Shown here: piece by piece, positions 48,506 to 57,261 of the stretch | Layout of the letters: every line of letters starts with the position of its first letter | How positions within the stretch are numbered: the stretch's first letter is position 1 | DNA from: Volutella citrinella | Lineage: Eukaryota; Ascomycota; Sordariomycetes; Hypocreales; Nectriaceae | DNA length: 64,000 nt | Assembly (NCBI GenBank): GCA_034401135.1 | Contig: JAWZSP010000007.1 | Location: forward strand, 3,906,001 to 3,970,000 | Direction of reading: 5' to 3' | Translations under genes and position numbers: made by a program | Notes under the pieces: generated by a model | The model's input: only the letters and a program-made list of their open reading frames with translations | What the model was told of the DNA's origin: nothing | The model's database searches: none

Positions 48506-49841
48506 CCCATCACCAAGTACTAACGAATTCAGCCAACACCACCAATGGACAACTCACCCTGACACTCCCCCAGGCCGGGGGCGCTCTCCTCATCGCCTTC
48601 ATCGCCCTCTTCATCAGCGCCGCCATGGCCTGTATATGGTCCATCCTCTGCCTCATCATGCACTAGTTCCGCTCGACCCCCACGCCTCGCTCCGGCCTGC
48701 ATCACCAGCAACAGGCGCTCCTCTGCCACGCGCCCACGACGGCCTTGAAGATATCCTCGCTGCTTAAGCTGGCGTGAACGTGACGACGCAGAGACCCCAA
48801 CACACTCAAACATTCCCTGCCCCTGACATGCACAGCCGTCGTCTACTTTGGCCTGCTGAGCGCCGCGGGGCTGCTGTCGTCCCGGATCCTGCTCGGGGGA
48901 GACGAGGTGCTCATCGCCAGCGACAAATGCGGCTGGCTCGTGCCCGAGACGAAGACGCCGACGAATGTCACGGCATCGCTGGTGTTTGCCTGGATTCTCT
49001 ACCTCGTCACCCGCGCGCAAGAGTACGCCCGCAGCTGCTACCTCGCCCGGGGCTTCGTCGACGCCGACATGTGCAGGGGCTACACAGTGCCCAAGCTGCC
49101 GCTGCAGATAGATTCCAGGGCGCCGTGCCTGCGGAACGGCTGAGGCGCTCAGGATGGACACGGGCTACGTCAACTCCGATGCGCACTTGGGCCCCCGGCG
49201 GACCAGATCCGGATGCGAATGGTGGCCACGTGTGCTCCGATACTGGCAGAGGAGAAGTTTTCCACTGGCTGGTCCTCGTCTCGGCCGGTCCCCGTCTCCC
49301 GGGCATTTACACTCGATGGCCGGATTCCGAATATGCCTGGGGACGCATACAAGAGATACAACCTGGGGCCGTCAAAGTTTGGCAACTTCACCTGGGTCGC
49401 GAGCAACTTTTCCAGCTTGAACTGGAACGGCCTCGGGAGCGGATACAGCCTACTGTGAGTTGGCGTCGAGCAAAGACATACAATATCCCCTGCTTGGCGT
49501 CGAGTAAGGATATGTCACTTCAAGTTCTGAACTCATACATGCGTAGGGTCAAGCAGTCTTACACGGGCTTCCACAACGACCTCAACGTCTCCGACTTCTC
49601 CCCAATCGACCAACTCGTCGTACCTGAAGCCGACGTCTCAGTCCTCCATCTCACCAACCACCTCATCTACCTTAACCGCACCGACGACCCCTGGTTCCAG
49701 GCCACCAGCGGCACCTATAAGACGGGTCTGCAGCGGCCCGACGCCGTAACCTGGTTCATCGCCGACAAGGTGGCCTCGAGCGTCGCATGCACCGACCAGC
49801 TGCAGTTCTGCACCGAGACTGAGTCCCCGTGGTCCCTCTAA
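48454..49841 (+). pseudogene. broken N-terminal part of the same multi-TM protein family
   Basis: Coding-like segments occur in order with intact introns. An initial YVGFWTNYN segment is followed by an intron at 48485-48532 with a perfect TACTAAC branch site. Next is a TM segment (ALLIAFIALFISAAMACIW). A later piece has SSRILLGGDEVLIASDKCGW and CRGYTVPKLPLQ. Then come VATCAPILAEEKFS, an intron at 49455-49547, and ADVSVLHLTNHLIYLN, DDPWF and CTDQLQFC. Damage: an in-frame TAG at 48664-48666, a TGA at 49141-49143 within a short frame-disturbed stretch up to about 49196, and a stop at 49839-49841 where the family continues for several hundred residues. The missing end lies inverted upstream. An unusual but functional short gene is less likely. 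Confidence 0.6.
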
Positions 49842-50566
49842 TACAATATTATAGAGCGAGGGACATGTTCGCTCCGCTCACAACCACGGGAATCCTAAGT
49901 ACCCATCTGCAAAACTTCTTGCTAGAATTTGTCGCCACCTCTATACAAAAGGTGAATATGCATCTGTGGATCTTGGGGGAGTGAAGGGCCTAATGAAAAT
50001 GAAAGAAGTCAACGCTCCCTTACGGTCGCTCATAAAAGTTAATCCGCAATGTCTTGATGTAGTGTAGTATGTTTGTCGCCGTGTAGTATGTGTTCGACAC
50101 TTACGAAGCCTCCCTATCGGTCGTCTTCTCGTGCGCTGGCGGCGCCAAAAGGAATCAAGACTATCTCTTCTGGGTGATTCAATCCGTGTGCTACTATTCT
50201 AGTGAAGTGTGTTACTCTAGTGCTGGGATGACTAAAGCGTTGGATATTCTACTAAGTGAAGGCTGACTAAACTGCTTAAGGTGGATGACGCTATCGCCAG
50301 TCTTACGTATGCATACAATCACAAGTAAACTTGGTGTTGTATCTAATTACTACTAACTTAACTAATAATTTCTAGTCAACGAAAACTAAAAAGTAAAGCC
50401 TCAAACCTATTCCTTAAGGAGGATGAATCTCTCCAAGAACCTCTCGCCTTCGCTGTCGTTGATGTCAGCCACTCGCACCATAGAAAGATCATGTACCTTG
50501 AAGGAATTTTTAAAAGTAATAAGTCCTTAAGCCCGGCCGCCCTGACCCTGACTCTAAGCTAGTACT
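49842..50566. other. AT-richer intergenic stretch with left copy of flanking repeat
   Basis: About 725 bp between the pseudogene and the UNC93-like gene. Base composition is clearly more AT-rich than the neighbourhood from 50180 onwards, as in decayed repeat DNA. It contains one copy of the imperfect direct repeat (50051-50133). No gene recognised. Confidence 0.5.
50051..50133 (+). repeat. left copy of imperfect direct repeat flanking UNC93/monooxygenase pair
   Basis: The stretch starting GTCTTGATGTAGTG and running through TAGTATGTTTGTCGCC to 50080 matches 54141-54170 at about 27 of 32 aligned positions. A second block, CCTCCCTATCGGTCGT to CTCGTG (50109-50133), matches 54276-54300 with about 80% identity. 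Both blocks are in the same order and orientation in the two copies. Confidence 0.55.
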
Positions 50567-51952
50567 CTATTTATTATTCAGCTTCTTAATTACTTTTATA
50601 GTAGCAAAGTAGCTAAATGGCAGGGCTGAGAACCACATAGCAAGGTTGATACCAGCTGTAATAATAAGGGCAGTTGGTGCTGCTTGGACGCCGAAGCTGA
50701 CAGCCACACCCGCTGTCTCAATACCTCGGAGAATTGAGCTGTAGCGTATCTGATCACCAGCCGAGGTTGAAAGGTTGCTAATACACCAGTAGATGTAATT
50801 CTCAACCATGGCCCCGCTAAGTATCTGGAACAGGTAGACTCCGAAACCGCGGCCGAACTCGCGCTGAGCAGCCCAATCTAAAGTTGGATTGGAAAATCGG
50901 TACTCGTTCTGAATGATGACAGACCATATCCACGTGGCACTGTTCAGGACGACAATGAGAGCAAAAGTAGCGAGTGTCCGTGTCTGGCGATTCCTGATCC
51001 AAGGGAGGTCAACAAGCGAGCCCGCAAGCCATGTACCCATGGTACCCATGACGGCGAACATCAATCCACCAAGGGCTCGTGAGCGGATGGTGAAATACGT
51101 AGCAAAGTACGTGCCAGGGTAAGCCTGCAGCCAGCCACAGTACCAGAATAGAGGTGCCAGCAGCAGGATGGGCTTGCTACGGAGGATGCGCCACATGTGG
51201 CCTGCCTCTGTGCGCCAGTCAACGTCGGCCTGAGTCTGGATCTTCGTACCGTCTCTCCGCTGTACCTGTTCCGGGTTCGACAAGAACATGGCAGCAAAGA
51301 AGGCGAGGCACTGGATTCCAATGAATCCGAGATAGGTTTCATAGCCGACGCCTCCAAGCGTGTCCTTCTTGTAGTTTAGGGAAAGGGAGATGGCACCGCC
51401 AATGAGGGCACCAAAATTGCGAAACATGAGCCAAGTCGCAACGTATCGGCCACGTTTGTTTTCCTCTGGATATCCCGTGCTCACGGCGCCTTCGACGCTC
51501 CAGAAGAGACCAGCCGTGATGCCGCAGACAACCGAGCCAACGTAGACGAGCCAGGTCGTGCCAAAGCGATTGTTCGTGTAGAGGCCGGCTGCGTACAATG
51601 GATATCCGAGGCCGCCAATGGTGAGGGTCCAACGATAGCCAATCAAGTTTGCAACCCAGGGGCCTGCGAAGCAAGTGACGACCATGAAGGCGTAGAGGAG
51701 GGCGTTTGCGGCATTGACGAGGTCTGGGCTTGCCGATCCACCAACGCCTAGAGCGTTGAGGGCGATCCATATGCCTGGTGCGCAGAAAGCACAGGCACCA
51801 ACAACCAGGATTTGAAAGAGCGTGCTGCGGAAGAAGGTGATGCGCCTGTTCGGATCGGGGACCTCTGCGGTATGACGATTGACATCGCTAGCTGACCCGC
51901 TTTCCTCGGCGGCGACGATGGCACCGCCTTGAGCCGTCTTTTCTGTTGACAT
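50567..51952 (-). CDS. UNC93-like major facilitator transporter
   Basis: Intronless, 461 residues. Polar N-terminus of about 40 residues, then 11-12 hydrophobic segments. The pattern FFRSTLFQILVVGACAFCAPGIW, NALLYAFMVVTCFAGPW, and GLFWSVEGAVSTGYPEENKRGRY is typical of the UNC93/DUF895 branch of the MFS found in fungi. Substrates of fungal members are unknown. It is transcribed divergently from the luciferase-like monooxygenase with 597 bp between starts and a TATATATA element on its side (52055-52062), so the two may be co-regulated, for example import of the monooxygenase substrate or export of a product. Both genes lie inside an imperfect direct repeat. Confidence 0.85.
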   Translation of the reverse strand: MSTEKTAQGGAIVAAEESGSASDVNRHTAEVPDPNRRITFFRSTLFQILVVGACAFCAPGIWIALNALGVGGSASPDLVNAANALLYAFMVVTCFAGPWVANLIGYRWTLTIGGLGYPLYAAGLYTNNRFGTTWLVYVGSVVCGITAGLFWSVEGAVSTGYPEENKRGRYVATWLMFRNFGALIGGAISLSLNYKKDTLGGVGYETYLGFIGIQCLAFFAAMFLSNPEQVQRRDGTKIQTQADVDWRTEAGHMWRILRSKPILLLAPLFWYCGWLQAYPGTYFATYFTIRSRALGGLMFAVMGTMGTWLAGSLVDLPWIRNRQTRTLATFALIVVLNSATWIWSVIIQNEYRFSNPTLDWAAQREFGRGFGVYLFQILSGAMVENYIYWCISNLSTSAGDQIRYSSILRGIETAGVAVSFGVQAAPTALIITAGINLAMWFSALPFSYFATIKVIKKLNNK

Positions 51953-52549
51953 TGCACTAGATGCACGTTGCTAAGAAGTTGAAATGAGAGATTGGTTGCT
52001 AAGGTCTGGCGATTGCTACTGAGGGGTGATTGATTTGGATTCCACAGCTCCTGATATATATACCCGTGTGCATGCGGACCGAGCTTGCACACTTGGTGTT
52101 CTTGACTCGGTCAGCTCAATGGAATGGTCCTTGATGCTATCTATCCATGCGATGATGCCATCTACGACAGAGGCTCTCGATTTCGATCAGAGCGACCATA
52201 AATGTCCAAAAAAGGAATAGTCGAATGTCGTGATGCCTGGGTGCCATAACCTCGTGCACCAGCAAACCTCTAAAATCTCCCAAAATTGCCTAATTGGGTC
52301 TGTCTGGCCGCGTAGGGCTAGGTTGGACCCTGAGTACGAGACTTGGCCCTGCTCTTTTCGAATATTTCTAGACCCCGATGAAGGGCGTCAATTCTCGGCA
52401 GAATTTGTAAAGTGTCGACGGTAGTCTATAATAACCAACCATTCTGATGCCCTCGTCCCATCCAGCTACTCAACCAAATTTGTATACACGCCACCAATTT
52501 GCCTGGGTTGCGCAATCATCCTTGATCAATTCGGGTCAATTCGACAAAC
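51953..52549. promoter_or_regulatory. shared divergent promoter, transporter/monooxygenase
   Basis: 597 bp between two divergent start codons. TATATATA at 52055-52062 lies about 103 bp upstream of the transporter ATG. CGGACCG at 52075-52081 combines two triplets of the kind bound by Zn(II)2Cys6 proteins. No clear TATA is seen on the monooxygenase side. Confidence 0.5.
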
Positions 52550-54046
52550 ATGGCTTCAATCAACCAAGGAGGCAGCGTACCGGGTACGTCTGGCGGCACT
52601 GTTGATGCCAGTTTGAGCCATGAAACGTCCGCCCCGAAGAAAAAGTTCATCCTCAATGCCTTTGCAATGGCATGCCCCAGTCATGCATCCCCTGGCCTGT
52701 GGCACCATCCCCGCAGCAAGACAACCAATTACAACACCATTGAGTTCTGGACGGACTTTGCGCGTCAGCTCGACGACGCTGGGTTCCATGGCCTCTTTAT
52801 TGCTGATGTCCTGGGCGCGTACGACGTGTACAAGGGGCCTCACAACTTTAAAACTGTCCTCCCGTCTGGCTCGCAGTTCCCCGCGCATGATCCCCTCTAC
52901 CTCGTCCCGTCTATGGCTGCAGCCACCCGCAATCTCATTTTTGGTATCACTGCGAGCACTACGTATGAGCAGCCCTACTCACTTGCCCGCCGCTTCAGCA
53001 CAGTAGACCATTTGGCCAAAGGTCGCCTGGCATGGAACATTGTTACCTCGTATCTGGAGTCGGCAGCGCGCAACTTTGGGCTCGAGACGCAGATTCCTCA
53101 CGACGAACGCTACGCCATTGCTCATGAGTATCTTGACGTCACCTATAAGCTCTGGGAAGGCTCCTGGCAGCCGAATGCCGTCGTTCGTGACATGGCGACC
53201 GGCCAGTTTGCAGTCCCGGATCGTGTCCGTGAGATAAATCACAAGGGCAAACACTTTTCTGTCCCCGGTCCACATATCTGCGAACCCAGCCCGCAGCGAG
53301 TGCCCTTCCTCTTCCAGGCTGGCACATCTCGTGCGGGAAGCGACTTTGGCGCCAAGCACGCCGAGGCCATCTTCATCAATAGCCAGGTTCCTGAGAAGGC
53401 ACGTATCTCGGTCGAGGCCATTCGAAAGCTGGCCAAGGAGAAGTATGGGCGAAATCCGTCTCACATCAAGGTTCTGGCAGCTGCCACCATCATCGTTGAC
53501 GAAACTGATGAGAAGGCGTGGCGTAAATGGGACGACCTCTTGACCCATGGCGACCGCGAGGGTGCCTTGGCCCTCTTTGGTGGCTGGACAGGCGTGGACA
53601 TGTCCCAATTTACCGATGACGAAGACTTTCGCTTTACAGAACTTCCCGCGATGCAAAGCATTGTGAATGGTTTGGCCGCGACTGTCCCTGGGAGCAATGG
53701 AGCCAAGTGGACCAAGTCGACAATCGCTGAGTGGCTACTCCTGGGCGCCATGGGTCCCAAGATAGTCGGTAGTCCCACCACGGTTGTGGACGAACTGGAG
53801 AGGTGGGCCGATGAGGCTGATATAGATGGGTTCAACTTGTCGCATGTTGTGATCCCCGGATCATTCGAAGACATCATTCAATTCGTCATTCCAGAGCTGC
53901 AGCGACGAGGCCGTTTTAGGACAGAAGTCGAGAAGCCCGGAGCGACGGCCAGAGAGGTCTTCTTCGGGGAAGGGCACCCGTGGCTACTTGATGACCACCC
54001 CGGCAGAGCCTTTAGATGGGAAGGAGACGAAGCGAAGTCGCAGTGA
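52550..54046 (+). CDS. luciferase-like FMN-dependent monooxygenase (NtaA/SnaA/DszA family)
   Basis: Intronless, 498 residues. The protein is a full-length member of the bacterial-luciferase-like NtaA/SnaA/DszA group: LNAFAMACPSHASPGLWHHP at the start of the barrel, FHGLFIADVLG, DPLYLVPSMAAATRNL, the SLARRFSTVDHLAKGRLAWN segment, FLFQAGTSRAG, and IDGFNLSHVV near the C-terminus. These enzymes use FMNH2 supplied by a separate reductase to oxidise C-N or C-S bonds, as in nitrilotriacetate, EDTA or dibenzothiophene sulfone breakdown. No flavin reductase is seen in this window. Neighbours suggest a nitrogen-containing substrate. The intronless structure and mainly bacterial family are compatible with ancient transfer from bacteria, but fungal members are known. 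ATG at 52550 is the first in frame. Confidence 0.92.
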   Translation: MASINQGGSVPGTSGGTVDASLSHETSAPKKKFILNAFAMACPSHASPGLWHHPRSKTTNYNTIEFWTDFARQLDDAGFHGLFIADVLGAYDVYKGPHNFKTVLPSGSQFPAHDPLYLVPSMAAATRNLIFGITASTTYEQPYSLARRFSTVDHLAKGRLAWNIVTSYLESAARNFGLETQIPHDERYAIAHEYLDVTYKLWEGSWQPNAVVRDMATGQFAVPDRVREINHKGKHFSVPGPHICEPSPQRVPFLFQAGTSRAGSDFGAKHAEAIFINSQVPEKARISVEAIRKLAKEKYGRNPSHIKVLAAATIIVDETDEKAWRKWDDLLTHGDREGALALFGGWTGVDMSQFTDDEDFRFTELPAMQSIVNGLAATVPGSNGAKWTKSTIAEWLLLGAMGPKIVGSPTTVVDELERWADEADIDGFNLSHVVIPGSFEDIIQFVIPELQRRGRFRTEVEKPGATAREVFFGEGHPWLLDDHPGRAFRWEGDEAKSQ

Positions 54047-54719
54047 GCTACCGATTACATCGGAGTCGGATTACATCCTCCCCCGGTCGTGTTATCACTC
54101 GCTCTCTCCCACTGCCGTGTGTTTGAAGTAGTGTCGATGGCTTGAAGCAGTGGTAGTATGTTTAGTCGCCTTGAGGGAATCTCATGTACCCTTTTCTCCT
54201 TCACTATACAAAGTGAGTGGTTCATCGCGGGATGTGAGCGGGTCCAATCATCTGTCGTGCTTGTCTCTACCGCATCCTCCCTGGCGGTCGTATGCTCGTG
54301 TGTCTACTTTCGTAGTGTGATTGCGGCACCCAAGTTTAGCATCTGGTAGCATGTGCCGGCATCAAAATGCCAAGAAGCCAAAACAAGGCAGACTCAGTCA
54401 AGCCAGCCAAGACTCGGATACCCTAACCCTGCATTTGGCTGATTCGTGGCGTACGTGGTCTCGTGGTCCTCCGATAAACGCCTATTGGCGATGTCTACAG
54501 TCTATTTGCTTGGCAGCATTGTTTTAGGCCGTGGGGCTGAAAGAAAGCGCTCTCTGAATGTTATTCCACTGATGGATGAGTATCTGGCCCATTGTTCACG
54601 TCTGAGATCACCGAATCTATTCAAGGGATACGATGACACTGATGCAGAAACGACCAATGGATATATTCTTTAAATTTCTAACCTTTAGTGCTTGCATACA
54701 GCAGGTATCATCCACTCGC
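54047..54719. other. convergent intergenic region with right copy of flanking repeat
   Basis: About 670 bp between the monooxygenase (plus) and MFS (minus) 3' ends. It contains the right copy of the direct repeat (54141-54300). No gene recognised. Confidence 0.5.
54141..54300 (+). repeat. right copy of imperfect direct repeat
   Basis: 54141-54170 (CTTGAAGCAGTGG then TAGTATGTTTAGTCGCC) and 54276-54300 (CCTCCCTGGCGGTCGTATGCTCGTG) match the two blocks at 50051-50080 and 50109-50133. The spacing between blocks is about 77 bp longer here, consistent with an indel in one copy. Confidence 0.55.
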
Positions 54720-56384
54720 TCAGCTGAGATACTTGAGGAACAGCGTCCATGCCGTCGCAATCATGGCAACCAGCGCCCCCAGCGTCCAGTACGTCCATCC
54801 CTTGGCGACGTTCCTCTTCGTGAGTGGGTCACTGTCACGGTCTTCATCGGAAATCTCGGCCTCGCGGGCCTCTCGCTGCTTCCGAGTCATGGTGATGCCG
54901 CGTCCCAGCTTCTTGAAGTCGATGAAGATGTAGAAGAGCCCGACAAAGAAACCAACGGCCTTGATGGACGACGACACAATGAGCACCCTGCTGTATCCCA
55001 TGGCCTTTGTGCCGTCCTGCACAGCGCCGTATACGACTTCCATCTAAGGATGATTAGCAGAGACACTAGAGTCAAGTTGACGCTTAGGTTTAAGAAAAAC
55101 GTACGATTGTTGCGCCAGAGTTGTTAAAGGCTCTCCAGACGCCAAATGCCGTGCCGAGCTTGTCCTGGTCGGCGACGAGCAGGGGGATGCTGACGTTGAG
55201 GGGCATCCCGTTGAGCAAGCCGGCGACGGACTGGACAATGAGCGCGCCGATGGGGTGGGCGTTGGTGAATCCGATGAGCGAGTTGGCCGTGACGTAGAAG
55301 AGCGGCGCCAGTGCGACGAGGTGGAACCGATGGCCGTATCTATCAATGAGCCAGCCGACAATGGGAGCCCCAAGGATGCGGATGACGCGCTGGCCAGTCG
55401 TCATGAAACCGGCAACCTCTTCGGTATAGCCCTTCATACGGATCATATCCGCGGCTGAGACGCCGAAGCCGTTTGCGCCGCCGCTCTGCAAAATCTGCAG
55501 GCCGGGAAGCATGAGGTACTGCCAGGGCAGCTTGACGAGCGAGTCCCAGGACCAGGTGCGCTTGACGTTGAGGCCGTGGTTCTTGGCGACGGTTTTTGCG
55601 CGGGCCGACGTCAGGCGGTGCTCCTTGGGGATCCAGTTGCGCTCAAACAGCACGTAGAGGACGTTGATGACCATGCTGCCGAAGCAGAAGAAGGCGGGGA
55701 CCCAAAAGGTCCAGCCGTACCAGCCGGTGCTGTCGCGGATGGGGATGGCGACCATGCCGGCGACGAGGCCGACGGTGTTGGAGAGGGCGTTTTCGAGGCC
55801 AAACGCAAAGGCGAGTCCGCCGGCGCCGAACCAGTGGTAGACAAACTAGACGGTCAGACACGATAAGAGAATGAGGGTGAGATTGTGAGATGAAATTGAG
55901 AGAGTGGTACCTTTTGCTGGGCCTGGTCGAGGATAGCGATACCAAAGCCCATGATGATGTGGCCCGCCACCAGCACCCTCCACGCCGAGATGTGTATCGC
56001 CGCCGCCGCAATGACAGACCCAAGAAAGATGACGACGGTGCAGCAAATGGTCACCGGGTTAGGCCCCCACCAGTCGAGTATCATGCCGCCGAGGATGGGG
56101 AAGATGGAGTTGACAAACGAGTCGGCGCCGGCAATGACGCCAAACTGCGCGTTGGTGATGCCCAGTTCCTGTCGCAGCGTGTTCTTGAGCGGGCCCAGGC
56201 TCGCGTTGGTCCAGTTCTGGCCGATGGGGAAGGCGATGACGCATGCTAGCGCGATCCATTTGTACGTCCATGGGATGGGCTTGGGTGTGGGCTCTTCGGA
56301 TGACGTGTCTGGGCTGACCTCCTCGTTGGTGTTTACAACCTGAGATGTCGCAGTGGCACTCTTTTCGTCCTTTTCGGCAGCCAT
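54720..56384 (-). CDS. major facilitator superfamily transporter (MFSD1-like)
   Basis: Three exons, 56384-55911, 55845-55105 and 55043-54720, encode 512 residues with about 12 hydrophobic segments and a polar, acidic N-terminus. WRVLVAGHIIMGFGIAILDQAQQK and FVYHWFGAGGLAFAFGLENA in the first half, and the cytosolic loop after the sixth segment, recall the MFSD1-like branch, whose animal member exports dipeptides from lysosomes; that match is tentative. The charged C-terminus includes TRKQREAREAEISDEDRDSD. A classic TATAAATA box (minus strand, 56458-56465) lies 74 bp upstream of the start. It sits between the monooxygenase and the regulator of the proposed catabolic cluster; its part in it is inferred from position only. 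Confidence 0.82.
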
Positions 56385-57261
56385 TTTTAGCAGAGAGATG
56401 AGAAAGGACAACAGTTGAAAAACTCGAGAGTCCCATGTTTCGGCTGAGGCTTCTCTGTATTTATACACGAAATATTGTCCGTTTTCCTCGACTTACACCC
56501 GGTGGCGTCGCTTTCCCGATCCCTGACGCCCCCCAAGATCGAGCAGAGACCAAGACAAGACCAATGGGAATCTAATCAATCTCATCTCGCACAATCAATC
56601 ATCACGGAAAAGCGGATAAGTGACAGATAAAAGCCCTATTCTGGGTCACCGTGGCGCCTTGATTGGTGCGGAAATGATGCCATCGCGAGCCAAGTGATCT
56701 AAGCATAACCCAGTGGGTTTGCCAAGCTCCCGAACTAGTGGGTCACGCCTCGCGACGGGCTCGTCTGATGGCTCTAATTAGCTGGATCGGTGGGCGGCTC
56801 CGCTCCTCGCGAGGCATTTTTCAGGGTTGCCCGTCTGTAATGCAGCTTGGCGACTTTGATGGGAGGCCAAGATAAGCTCTTGAGGCTCCGCAGGCCGTCT
56901 ACCCTTGCTGTTTTAGGCTTGCGAGCCAAGACGACTTGTCGGCCTGTGCAGTTACGAGTCGCCCTTGCTGGGGCGTGACGATGCTGAGGATGCCGGCATT
57001 GGCACGGCTTCTAGATGAGCCCCGCTGGCAATGGCAATGTCTGATGGGTCTGGCGCACCGATTCAGCTTAATTCGTCTTCGGAAAAGAGAAAAAGCAAGC
57101 GATTGAGCGAGGCCATGTGTCATGTGGCTTAATTACCCTCGCTTGCAGCGGTAGGTCATCGGGACGAGGAGCTGCTAGCGGCCGCAAGAGTCATCGAGGC
57201 GGTATTGAGTAGCAGCTAGCTTTAGCAATAGACTGTTCACTGTTGCTTTATCAATCATGTA
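56385..57261. other. intergenic region, MFS transporter to regulator
   Basis: About 880 bp between two minus-strand genes, holding the MFS promoter and the 3' flank of the regulator gene. No other gene seen. Confidence 0.5.
56458..56465 (-). promoter_or_regulatory. TATA box of MFS transporter gene
   Basis: TATAAATA on the minus strand, 74 bp upstream of the start codon at 56384; a good consensus at a plausible distance. Confidence 0.55.

Noticed and set aside
48774..49841. 355-codon open frame read as one intact gene
   Set aside because: Only its last part matches the multi-TM family; the first part is out of frame with the coding-like segments, so it mixes real and shadow sequence.
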